Assembly (NCBI RefSeq): GCF_004014775.2
Contig: NZ_CP042808.1
Span: 1,240,001 to 1,304,000, forward strand
Direction: 5' to 3'
Origin: Acetobacter oryzoeni
GTDB taxonomy: Bacteria > Pseudomonadota > Alphaproteobacteria > Acetobacterales > Acetobacteraceae
Length of the DNA: 64,000 bases
In this document: one piece after another, positions 58,401-64,000 of the stretch
How positions within the stretch are numbered: the first letter of the stretch is position 1
Layout of the letters: every line of letters starts with the position of its first letter
Notes under the pieces: generated by a model
What the model saw: only the letters and a program-made list of their open reading frames with translations
What the model was told of the DNA's origin: nothing
Database searches by the model: none
Position numbers and translations under genes: made by a program

Positions 58401-61028
58401 ACGGCAACCGTGGCGGGCTCTATCAGCATTTTACGGGCTGATCTGATATCCGCACCAGTTAAGAACCTTTTGTTGGCGGCAGCCCGGGTTGTTCTTTCAG
58501 CAGATAAGGGTTTGGCAGAACAGCTTGATCAGGCCGATGTGGCCGTGGCTCCAAAATCTGTTTTGTTTCAAACACCGCATGTGTTCACGCCCAGTGCCTT
58601 CAAGGTACCAGATATTCCCGAACTTGAATTTTTTAATGGCCATGGCGGGTTTGCTAAGAATGGCCAGGAATATGTGGTGGTATTGGCATCTGGCCGTACA
58701 ACGCCTGCTCCATGGATTAACGTGATTGCCAATGATACTGCGGGTTTTCAGGCATCTGCCGAAGGAAGCGGTTATACATGGGCGCTGAACAGCCGTGAAC
58801 ACCAGATAACCCCGTGGTCCAATGATCCTGTCAGTAACCAACCGGGCGAGATTTTTTATCTGCGGGATGAAGATACAAAGGTATTATGGAGCCCCACAGC
58901 CACTATTCGCCGTGATATAGAAGCAACCTATGTTTGCCGACATGGGCGAGGCTATACGCGGTATGATCGTATCGCGCACGGCATAGGCAGCACGCTGTTG
59001 CAATATGCGCCGGTAAAAGACCCTATAAAGATTTCGCGCCTTCAGTTGCATAACCTTTCAGGCCATGCCCGCACACTTTCTCTGACCGGATATGTTGAAT
59101 GGGTGCTTGGTACGGCGCGCTCCAAAACAGCGCCGTTTATTACAACGCAAATAGATGAAGCCACAGGGGCGCTGTTTGCACGCAATCAATGGAGTGCGGT
59201 TTATGGTGGTCGCGTTGCCTTTGCCGATATTGGCGGTTACGTCACTGCCAGTTCAGGAGACCGAACCTCCTTTGTAGGTAGAAATGGTACACTGAATAGC
59301 CCTTATGCCCTAACATTGGCAGATACCGTGCAGGGAAGCACCGGTGCTGGGCTTGATCCGTGCGGTGTTTTGCAAACCATAGTTACTCTGCCAGCAGATG
59401 GACGGGTGGAAATTGTTTTCCTGCTAGGAGAAGCAGAAAACGAGGCTGAAGCCAGACGAATAATTGCCCATTACCGGACGGTTGATCTGGACACCGTTCT
59501 GGATGAGGTCAAACAGCAGTGGAACAGTATTTGTGGGTCTGTTCAGGTTAAAACGCCTGATCGCAGCATGGATATCATGCTCAATGGCTGGCTGTTGTAT
59601 CAAACACTTTCCAGCCGCGTGCGTGCCCGCGCAGGTTTTTATCAGGCCAGTGGGGCTTATGGGTTCAGAGATCAGTTGCAGGATGGCATGGCCCTTGCGG
59701 CCTCCTGCCCCGCTTTGGTGCGGGAGCATCTTGTTCGCGCAGCCTCCCGCCAGTTTGTGGAAGGCGATGTGCAGCATTGGTGGCTGCCGCAAACAGGAGC
59801 AGGCGTGCGCACCCATATTTCGGATGATTGCACATGGCTTGGTTACACGGTTGCGCATTACGTAACCACAACAGGTGATCTGGCTGTTCTGGATGAAAAT
59901 ATCGGTTTTCTGGAAGCCCCTCCGCTACCCATAACCGAGCATGACAACTTCATGGTTCCAGCACACTCGGCCGAAAGCGCAACACTTTTTGAGCATTGCG
60001 CCCGTGCGCTTGATCGGAGCCTTGCCGTGGGTGTGCATGGCCTTCCCCTTATGGGCACGGGAGACTGGAACGATGGCATGAACCGTGTGGGGGAACAGGG
60101 CCGTGGAGAAAGTGTGTGGCTTGGTTGGTTCCTCTACACCACGCTTGAGATATTTATTCCTATTGCTCGCGCCCGTAATGAGGATATGCGGGCAGATAAA
60201 TGGCAACAACACACCCGTAAACTGGCCAAAGCGCTGGAACACACATGGGATGGAGATTGGTACCTGCGGGCCTATTTTGATGATGGCACGCCCCTAGGTT
60301 CCCACACCATGCCGGAATGTCAGATAGATGCCATTTCTCAATCATGGTCTGTGCTTTCTGGGGCAGCCATGCCGGAACGGGCCAACCACGCCATGCGCTC
60401 TGCCATTCATAGGCTTGTGCGGCAGCAGGATGGGCTCATTCTGGTGCTTACGCCACCATTTGATAAAGCCATGCCAGACCCCGGCTATATTCGTGGATAC
60501 CCACCTGGCATACGTGAAAATGGCGGCCAGTACACCCATGCCGCTTTATGGACGGTTATGGCTATAGCGGCCTTGGGTGATGGTAATCTGGCCCAAACGT
60601 TGTTTCATATGCTCAACCCCATCACCCATAGCCAGACACAGGAACAAGCAGCCCGTTACAAGCTGGAGCCCTACGTTATTGCCGCTGATGTGTATTCCGA
60701 AGCCCCGCATGTTGGGCGTGGTGGGTGGTCTTGGTACACCGGGTCTGCCGGTTGGATGCAACGGGTGGGAACCGAGACCATTCTTGGCGTGCGTATCCAT
60801 GCAGACAAGCTTTTGATAGACCCGTGCATTCCGCAGCATTGGCCGGAATTTGAGGTAACATTGCAATGGAAAACAGCGCGATACAATATTCTGGTGAAAA
60901 ACCCGGATCATGTCTGCCGTGGTGTTAGAAAGATCACCGTAGATGGTCTGCAAAGTTACATGATGCATGAAGTGAACATGCAAGATGATGGGCTTTTACA
61001 TAAAGTAGAAGTGATCCTTGGCTCATGA
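52470..61028 (+). CDS. ndvB: NdvB-type cyclic beta-1,2-glucan synthase (GT84/GH94)
   Basis: 2,852 residues, within the usual length for the family. Order of parts: a cytoplasmic N-terminal region, two helices near residues 423-477, a GT84-like catalytic domain with D644-A-D646 (VTLDADTRLP), SHDLFEG, and the Q789-R-L-H-R-W794 motif (QxxRW), further membrane helices (about 838-1005), a linking region, tandem glucan-binding/beta-sandwich domains and a C-terminal GH94 phosphorylase domain with the catalytic aspartate D2535 in TGDWNDGMNRVG. The enzyme makes and cyclises osmoregulated periplasmic glucans, transferring glucose from UDP-glucose; the GH94 part trims chain length. The RBS AGGGAG lies upstream. 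Its large size and intact frame argue against decay. A role in osmotic or host-related adaptation is likely but not tested. Confidence 0.93.
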   Translation: MHTEQPSDTGPKSASRSFLRRLFGGHIHINIQDDLFPIKSEIFGIERLEAHAKSLAVAQAVVPAKHNRRGQPLKRRLAENAALLAAANETVTKASQRGRLLPPAAQWLADNYALIDMQIRETSLDLPSGYYTRLPKLANGPFIGLPRVFGITWAFVAHTDSYLQPDFLRRFLLAYQTVTPLTIGELWAVPITLRIVLIENLRRIVSAIIDSHASQQAADILADQLASARKSDAPALSAILSQIDPRIITPAFTAQLAHRSRGIDPEKDPVLIWLEQRLADKKTNIEQGIQEYLQTQGAFNATIRNIITSLRHIAESDWTETFEQVCLVDTVFAEYASFTCADFASRDLYRKAIEDLAYGSTVDEIDIAKKAVSLAQEAASSNTFDQRKNDPGYYLVMEGRSILEASIGFRPSLTRKLAQTFCQSGITGYAVIVFMLALIFLVGPVWLSFQERAWFPWVILVAVLAFAPALEAAVACINWMALRVTKVTALPGLELLGGIPVKLRTMVVIPALLTNVKTVEELLSRLEVHYLATHDSGVYFALLTDWSDHSEASAPEDAALFQSASAGIHHLNQKYGSVPDGNRFLLLHRHRVWSESEGVWMGWERKRGKLHELNRLLRGATDTTFLAECCQNIPQAVKYIVTLDADTRLPLETVKKLVGKLAHPLNAPQFNATTGRVQQGYAVLQPRVTPSLPIGHQSTLFQRIFSASSGIDAYSSAISDLYQDMFGEGSYAGKGIYEIDAFEAALAGRVPEATLLSHDLFEGIFARAGLASDIEVIEEFPTDYLVAAQRLHRWTRGDWQLLPWIVSGIFRTPSPRDSLSGIARWKMVDNLRRTLCAPFTLLALIISWILLPENAGIWTLFILLIMAVPAFLPVIPDIAPRREWISFRSYFNVLGASISNAVVMSALNITFLVHQACLLGDAIIRTLGRVFVTRRYLLQWVPAAQTADLLQSGLLQYYLKMLSAPLIAVILVIQVTMQDVENLIFIGPLAVLWAFSPAIGLWTSRVAVLTAQSRPSRTDIRTLRLTARNTWRFFEEFVTADDHMLPPDNFQEVPSPVVARRTSPTNIGLYLLCTVSAYDFGWNGLADTIERLENTFKTLDALEKHKGHLYNWYSTADLEPLAPLYVSTVDSGNFAGHLVALARVCREWTLNSAQPSMWREGIADAITLAITDLTFRNGERLQNTKQQKVLVRSLARLKTSVLSASEVKTEASLLSLLKQAQTIAEHASHLYAEPTAAEEQTAADPLFWCLAPLKAIESHLRDLDHAQGTTFEARLKELQTKATMLAYGMDFAFLRDPARKLLSIGFVVTEDTPDSNCYDLLASESRLAVFFAIAKGDIPARDWFRLGRALTSAGSGAALVSWSGSMFEYLMPSLVMRAPIGSLLQQTNALIVQRQIAYGQSHNIPWGISESAYNVRDVDYTYQYSNFGIPGLGLKRGLGQDRVVAPYATLLASMVDPQKAVANLSVLEKTGAHGRYGFYEALDYTPERVPDGQKMAIVQAYMAHHQGMSILSVADAVLDGIMRKRFHDDPVIASAELLLQERAPRTGAVAHPLPIEEYPLPRSELPQATSGRYYGTDYTPVPFTHLLSNGRYTVMLTAAGSGYTMWQGLAVTRWREDPTLDNFGSYLYLKNVKTGKVWSAGIQPCGEEPDDYVSVFHEDRAEFTRRDGALTTTVEVMVSAEDDADVRYLTVFNGGYENVEIDITSYAELALLAPDADLAHPAFTKLFVETDYLPEAKALIATRRRRTPDEPEIWAAHVAVCATPMTVETNRAQFVGRGRTLQSPAALAGETELSGQTGTVLDPCFAMRSRVSIKPGATARITFWTMVASSRQELERLIEVHQDDTALDRARTLSWTQAQIQFRHFDITPAEADLFQRLAGHILFANAALRAPSAVIMQGMAAQPILWEQGISGDLPLVVLRVKDTPDTDIIRQVLLAHEYLRLKQVAVDLVLMNEHPSSYLQDLQNTLENLVRSMPKTATVAGSISILRADLISAPVKNLLLAAARVVLSADKGLAEQLDQADVAVAPKSVLFQTPHVFTPSAFKVPDIPELEFFNGHGGFAKNGQEYVVVLASGRTTPAPWINVIANDTAGFQASAEGSGYTWALNSREHQITPWSNDPVSNQPGEIFYLRDEDTKVLWSPTATIRRDIEATYVCRHGRGYTRYDRIAHGIGSTLLQYAPVKDPIKISRLQLHNLSGHARTLSLTGYVEWVLGTARSKTAPFITTQIDEATGALFARNQWSAVYGGRVAFADIGGYVTASSGDRTSFVGRNGTLNSPYALTLADTVQGSTGAGLDPCGVLQTIVTLPADGRVEIVFLLGEAENEAEARRIIAHYRTVDLDTVLDEVKQQWNSICGSVQVKTPDRSMDIMLNGWLLYQTLSSRVRARAGFYQASGAYGFRDQLQDGMALAASCPALVREHLVRAASRQFVEGDVQHWWLPQTGAGVRTHISDDCTWLGYTVAHYVTTTGDLAVLDENIGFLEAPPLPITEHDNFMVPAHSAESATLFEHCARALDRSLAVGVHGLPLMGTGDWNDGMNRVGEQGRGESVWLGWFLYTTLEIFIPIARARNEDMRADKWQQHTRKLAKALEHTWDGDWYLRAYFDDGTPLGSHTMPECQIDAISQSWSVLSGAAMPERANHAMRSAIHRLVRQQDGLILVLTPPFDKAMPDPGYIRGYPPGIRENGGQYTHAALWTVMAIAALGDGNLAQTLFHMLNPITHSQTQEQAARYKLEPYVIAADVYSEAPHVGRGGWSWYTGSAGWMQRVGTETILGVRIHADKLLIDPCIPQHWPEFEVTLQWKTARYNILVKNPDHVCRGVRKITVDGLQSYMMHEVNMQDDGLLHKVEVILGS

Positions 61029-61043
61029 ATATCTGCTAAACAT

Positions 61044-61069
61044 GGAACGAATACCAATTTCTTCCCGTT
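61044..61069 (+). promoter_or_regulatory. Possible EcfG-like promoter ahead of secreted amidohydrolase
   Basis: GGAAC (61044-61048) and CGTT (61066-61069) are separated by 17 bases, one longer than the optimum. It lies 25 bases upstream of the start codon at 61094. This is the weakest of the three such sites. Confidence 0.3.
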
Positions 61070-61093
61070 CATGCCGCTCTTAGGGGAATCAAT

Positions 61094-62434
61094 ATGCGCC
61101 GTATGTTTTTCATCACAACCGCTCTGTTCATGATAACACCGGCGCTTGCAGCCTCTGCTCCTCCCGTTGCACTCACGCATGTGCGTATTGTGGATGGCAC
61201 CGGAGCACCCCCTATAGAAGATGCAACACTTGTGATGCAGGGAGATCATATTCTTGCTGTTGGCAAGAATGTGGTCATACCCAAAGATGCCAAAGTGCTG
61301 GATCGTTCAGGAGATACTGCCCTGCCCGGTATTATTTCCGATCACAGCCATGTTGGGCAGTATGAGGGCGTAACCACGGGTTCCCAATTTTATACACGGG
61401 CCAATATCATGGCAGCACTTGGGCAGTATCGTCGGTACGGTGTCACCACGGTTACGGCGTTGGGTAATAACGTGCCAGATGTGTTTGATCCGCTCCGTAA
61501 GGAAGCGCACGCAGGGAAAACGCCGGCTGATCTATTTGGGGTTGATCAGGGCATTGGTGTTCCCAATGGGGCGCCGCCTGTAAATGTTGCTCCTAACCAG
61601 CTTTTTCGCCCCAAAACGGCCAATGAAGCCCGAGAAGCCGTGGATACAATGGCAGATGAAGGCACAGATCTGGTTAAAATCTGGGTTGATGATTTTGATG
61701 GCACGCTTCCCGTTAAAATGAGCCCGGATATTATTGCTGCCGTTGTGGAGGAATCCCACAAACGCAAGTTACGCGTGGCAGCGCATATTCATGACTTGGA
61801 AGATGCCCAGCATGTTGTGGCTGCTGGGGTGGATATTCTTGCTCATGGCGTGCGGGACAAACCCGTTACGCCAGAGCTGGTTGCGGCGCTGAAATCCCGC
61901 GGCATCTGGTATATTGCCACCCTTCAACTGGATGAAGCCACAACAGCATGGGCTGATCGCGCGCCGTGGACGCAAACTCCCTTTGCAATAGCAGGGCTTT
62001 CTGGCCCGTTACAGAAACAGATTAATGATCCTGCATGGCAGGCACAGCACAAAGCCGGCAAACAGGCTGATTTTGCCCGCTCATCTTTAGAGATGAACCT
62101 GCAAAACCTGAAAACACTGCATGATGCTGGTGTAAAAATCGGTTTTGGCACAGATAGCGGCGCCACCCCTTTGCGCGTGCCCGGTGTGGCAGAACATCGG
62201 GAACTCGCCCTTACCGTGCAGGCAGGGCTAACACCTTTGCAGACTATTCATGTCGCCACCCAGAACGCAGCAGATTTGCTGAATCTTTCTGATAGGGGCG
62301 TATTGGCACCGGGTAAACGGGCAGATGTATTGGTGGTTACCGGTAACCCTGCCGCCAATATAGCAAATGCCGACAAGATTATTGAAACATGGGAAAACGG
62401 CGTAGCCATTTCTCCCCCTGTGCTGCAAAAATAA
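61094..62434 (+). CDS. Secreted amidohydrolase-family protein
   Basis: 446 residues. A signal peptide (MFFITTALFMITPALA) is cleaved near ALA-AS at residue 19-20. The metal-binding HxH is H84-S-H86 in GIISDHSHVG. The second ligand group is VAAHIHD and a final metal or catalytic aspartate lies in GFGTDSGATPL. The sequence fits the exported imidazolonepropionase-like/prolidase-like branch. The substrate is unknown. AGGGGA lies upstream of the ATG. Confidence 0.85.
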   Translation: MRRMFFITTALFMITPALAASAPPVALTHVRIVDGTGAPPIEDATLVMQGDHILAVGKNVVIPKDAKVLDRSGDTALPGIISDHSHVGQYEGVTTGSQFYTRANIMAALGQYRRYGVTTVTALGNNVPDVFDPLRKEAHAGKTPADLFGVDQGIGVPNGAPPVNVAPNQLFRPKTANEAREAVDTMADEGTDLVKIWVDDFDGTLPVKMSPDIIAAVVEESHKRKLRVAAHIHDLEDAQHVVAAGVDILAHGVRDKPVTPELVAALKSRGIWYIATLQLDEATTAWADRAPWTQTPFAIAGLSGPLQKQINDPAWQAQHKAGKQADFARSSLEMNLQNLKTLHDAGVKIGFGTDSGATPLRVPGVAEHRELALTVQAGLTPLQTIHVATQNAADLLNLSDRGVLAPGKRADVLVVTGNPAANIANADKIIETWENGVAISPPVLQK

Positions 62435-62509
62435 AAAGCAGAGTTACCCCGGCCTTACCAGATTCACCTTGAATATGGCGTGCATAAAGGGCCCTGCCCT
62501 GATACGTTA

Positions 62510-62613
62510 GGCCTTACCGAGGGGTGCCCCGACATGGGGCTGAGAGATTGCAGAGCCAACAGGCAGCGCAATGACCCTTTGAACCTGATCCGGGTTATGC
62601 CGGCGAAGGGACA
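62510..62613 (+). ncRNA. TPP riboswitch (thi element)
   Basis: The conserved blocks are present in order: GAGGGGTGCC, GGGGCTGAGA, ACCCTTTGAACCTGATCCGG and TTATGCCGGCGAAGGGA. The P1 arms CCTT (62512-62515) and AAGG (62606-62609) close the element. It senses thiamin pyrophosphate and controls thiD downstream. No clear intrinsic terminator follows, so translation-level control or Rho is likely. Confidence 0.95.
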
Positions 62614-62690
62614 GGTTTGGCCACCCTATCCTTTTTGCTGGAATTGCGCGGCAGGGAGCCATGTTCTTGCGGAAAGGGAATTGCCTGACC

Positions 62691-63491
62691 ATGATCGCCA
62701 ATGTTTTGAGTATTGCCGGCACCGATCCCACAGGTGGCGCAGGCATTCATGCAGATATTAAAGCATTTTCGGCCATGGGGGCTTATGGCATGGCGGCCAT
62801 TACGGCTGTGGTGGCCCAGAACACCCAAGGCGTACGGTCCTTTGTGGCGCTAGACCCACAATTTGTGGGTGAGCAAATTGATAGCGTGTTTGATGACGTG
62901 CGGGTGGATGCCGTTAAAATTGGAATGGTGCCCAATATCGGCATTGCCGAGGTTATTGCAGAACGGCTGCATCATCATGGTGCAAAAAATATTGTGCTTG
63001 ACCCGGTTATGGTAGCCAAAAGTGGAGATCACCTTCTGGAAAGCAGTGCAGTCAGCACTATCAGAGACCAGCTGGTGCCACTTGCAACGCTTATTACCCC
63101 CAACCTGCCAGAAGCAGGCGTTTTGCTGGATGCCGACCCTATGTGGACGCTGGATGAAATGCGCTTACGGGTAAAAGAGTTGGCCAAGCTGGGTTCAGAA
63201 TGGGTTTTGCTGAAAGGTGGCCATCTTGAAGGATCAACCGAGAGTGTTGATCTGCTGTATGGCCCCGATGAAATTATGGAGTTTGCAGCGCCCCGTATCC
63301 ACACACGTAATGACCACGGTACTGGCTGCACACTCTCTGCTGCAATAGCGGCGTTACTACCTTCCAAATCGGTGGAAGAGAGCGTGCGTGAGGCAAAAGC
63401 GTATCTACATGGCGCTCTTGCGGCGAGTGATACGCTTGATGTCGGGCATGGCCACGGCCCGCTGCACCATTTCCATCACCTTTGGAAATAA
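62691..63491 (+). CDS. thiD: Hydroxymethylpyrimidine/phosphomethylpyrimidine kinase
   Basis: 266 residues, the same length as the E. coli enzyme. Ribokinase fold: SIAGTDPTGGAGIHADIKAF at the N-terminus, DPVMVAKSGDHLL, TPNLPEAGVLLD, and the anion-hole/catalytic NDHGTGCTLSAAIAALL. It makes HMP-pyrophosphate for thiamin synthesis. The start at 62691 is preferred because it matches the family length; an ATG at 62661 has AGGGAG but would add ten residues. The gene is under control of the TPP riboswitch. Confidence 0.95.
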   Translation: MIANVLSIAGTDPTGGAGIHADIKAFSAMGAYGMAAITAVVAQNTQGVRSFVALDPQFVGEQIDSVFDDVRVDAVKIGMVPNIGIAEVIAERLHHHGAKNIVLDPVMVAKSGDHLLESSAVSTIRDQLVPLATLITPNLPEAGVLLDADPMWTLDEMRLRVKELAKLGSEWVLLKGGHLEGSTESVDLLYGPDEIMEFAAPRIHTRNDHGTGCTLSAAIAALLPSKSVEESVREAKAYLHGALAASDTLDVGHGHGPLHHFHHLWK

Positions 63492-63499
63492 TGTGCGGT

Positions 63500-63532
63500 T
63501 TTATCGGCATCACATAGAATGATGCCGATAAA
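63500..63532. terminator. Strong bidirectional hairpin after thiD
   Basis: TTTATCGGCATCA (63500-63512) and TGATGCCGATAAA (63520-63532) form a perfect 13-base stem with a seven-base loop. It sits between convergent thiD and the small WYL-like gene, ten bases before the latter's stop. The T run is within the arms. Confidence 0.7.
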
Positions 63533-63542
63533 CAGGGGTATA

Positions 63543-63845
63543 TCAGAGTTCAATATCTACTTCACGAATGCCAGCGCGCTGTGCGGCATCCGGGTGGCCT
63601 TGGTGGAACGGCTCATCTGCAAGCAGTTTCACGTCGCTCAGTTCAGATACGGCAAGGCAATCCCACTGCCCCTGAGCAGGCACGCGCTTTTCATGTGCAT
63701 CCACACCACGATACATCAGCACTTTTTCTACGCCATCTCCTTTGCCCAGAGCGTGGGGTGAACCAACCTGCGGCTTGTCATGAAGCGTAAAAGAAACGGC
63801 TTTTTTCTGTTCAATAGCGGTACGTAAAATGCTGTAAGCTGACAT
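63543..63845 (-). CDS. Small WYL-like domain protein
   Basis: 100 residues. The N-terminus ILRTAIEQKKAVSFTLHDK, middle KVLMYRGV and the tail WDCLAVSELSDVKLLADEP with FHQG resemble small conserved proteins with a WYL-like beta barrel but no helix-turn-helix. AGAGGA lies eight bases upstream of the ATG. The function is unknown; ligand sensing or nucleic-acid binding is possible by analogy. Confidence 0.65.
   Translation of the reverse strand: MSAYSILRTAIEQKKAVSFTLHDKPQVGSPHALGKGDGVEKVLMYRGVDAHEKRVPAQGQWDCLAVSELSDVKLLADEPFHQGHPDAAQRAGIREVDIEL
63831..63844. repeat. 14-base direct repeat, copy 1 (of 2)
   Basis: GCTGTAAGCTGACA occurs at 63831-63844, covering the first codons of the small WYL-like gene (read on the minus strand), and again at 63900-63913, inside the open frame to the right. 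The two copies are in different reading frames. Confidence 0.7.
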
Positions 63846-63891
63846 GGTTTGTTTCCTCTTTGCAGGAATAACAGTCTAACCCGCATGCGGC

Positions 63892-64000
63892 TTAAAAAAG
63901 CTGTAAGCTGACAAAAGCTTCGTGCAGGTCTTTTACAGGGTTACGCCCCTGCACCCACAAAAGCGAGAGAACTGATATAGGAGCAGCTATACCTGCCCCT
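63892..64000 (-). CDS. Unidentified gene, C-terminal end only (partial)
   Basis: An open frame on the minus strand runs from the window edge to a TAA at 63892-63894, giving about 36 codons that end NPVKDLHEAFVSLQLF. It lies 47 bases upstream of the small WYL-like gene on the same strand. I cannot identify the family from this fragment and a chance open frame of this length is possible. Confidence 0.3.
   Translation of the reverse strand, partial: GAGIAAPISVLSLLWVQGRNPVKDLHEAFVSLQLF

Noticed and set aside
1..64000. tRNA or rRNA genes, CRISPR arrays, insertion sequences, prophage, replication origin
   Set aside because: None of the expected cloverleaf or repeat-spacer patterns, transposase genes, integrase genes or DnaA-box clusters were seen in reading the window.

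Overview
The window looks like chromosome of an acetic acid bacterium, most probably Acetobacter or a close relative (Alphaproteobacteria, Acetobacteraceae). I infer this from protein character: a squalene-hopene cyclase, a tonB-exbB-exbD-exbD operon, a TonB-dependent receptor, a NodT-type outer-membrane lipoprotein, a very large NdvB-type cyclic glucan synthase and alphaproteobacterial purine genes. No rRNA, tRNA, CRISPR array, transposase or phage gene was seen.

Bases 1-29,600 form a purine-scavenging and purine-degrading region. The left part holds a partial amidohydrolase, a substrate-binding protein of the NMT1/THI5 type, a DUF2165 membrane protein, an ABC ATPase and permease, an Fe(II)/2-oxoglutarate-type oxygenase, a probable 8-oxoguanine deaminase and a TonB-dependent receptor. 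The centre encodes a nearly complete route. Guanine goes to xanthine (guaD), xanthine to urate (xdhABC), urate to 5-hydroxyisourate (an HpyO-type flavoprotein, no uricase), then OHCU (hiuH), allantoin (uraD), allantoate (puuE), ureidoglycine (allC-like) and oxalurate plus glycine (pucG). Oxalurate disposal is assigned by homology to AtzH/AtzG/AtzE-like proteins (hpxZ, hpxX, hpxY) and an HpxW-type oxamate amidohydrolase. Eight genes from hpyO to xdhC read leftward as one tight operon, with ATGA overlaps. The allC-to-hpxY genes form a rightward operon. A LysR gene lies divergent to the hpyO operon and next to guaD. The region ends with tonB-exbB-exbD-exbD, which may power the receptor.

Bases 29,600-37,100 hold a SelT/W/H-like redox protein and a complete tripartite ABC exporter: HlyD adaptor, double-ATPase/permease fusion, second permease and NodT outer-membrane factor. 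An FNR-like box lies upstream. Bases 37,100-49,200 hold a LysR/YeiH pair, a glycine-rich membrane protein, a TetR gene followed by shc, a second TetR divergent to a secreted lipase, nhaA, and an HxlR regulator divergent to an old-yellow-enzyme/aldehyde dehydrogenase pair.

Bases 49,200-64,000 hold a large-subunit catalase, arfB, a small lysine-rich protein, the 2,852-residue ndvB, a secreted amidohydrolase, a TPP riboswitch with thiD, a small WYL-like protein and the end of an unidentified gene. Three promoters resembling the alphaproteobacterial general-stress (EcfG) consensus lie ahead of katE, of the small basic gene with ndvB, and of the secreted amidohydrolase. Coding assignments rest on motif and family recognition from memory; no database search was run.
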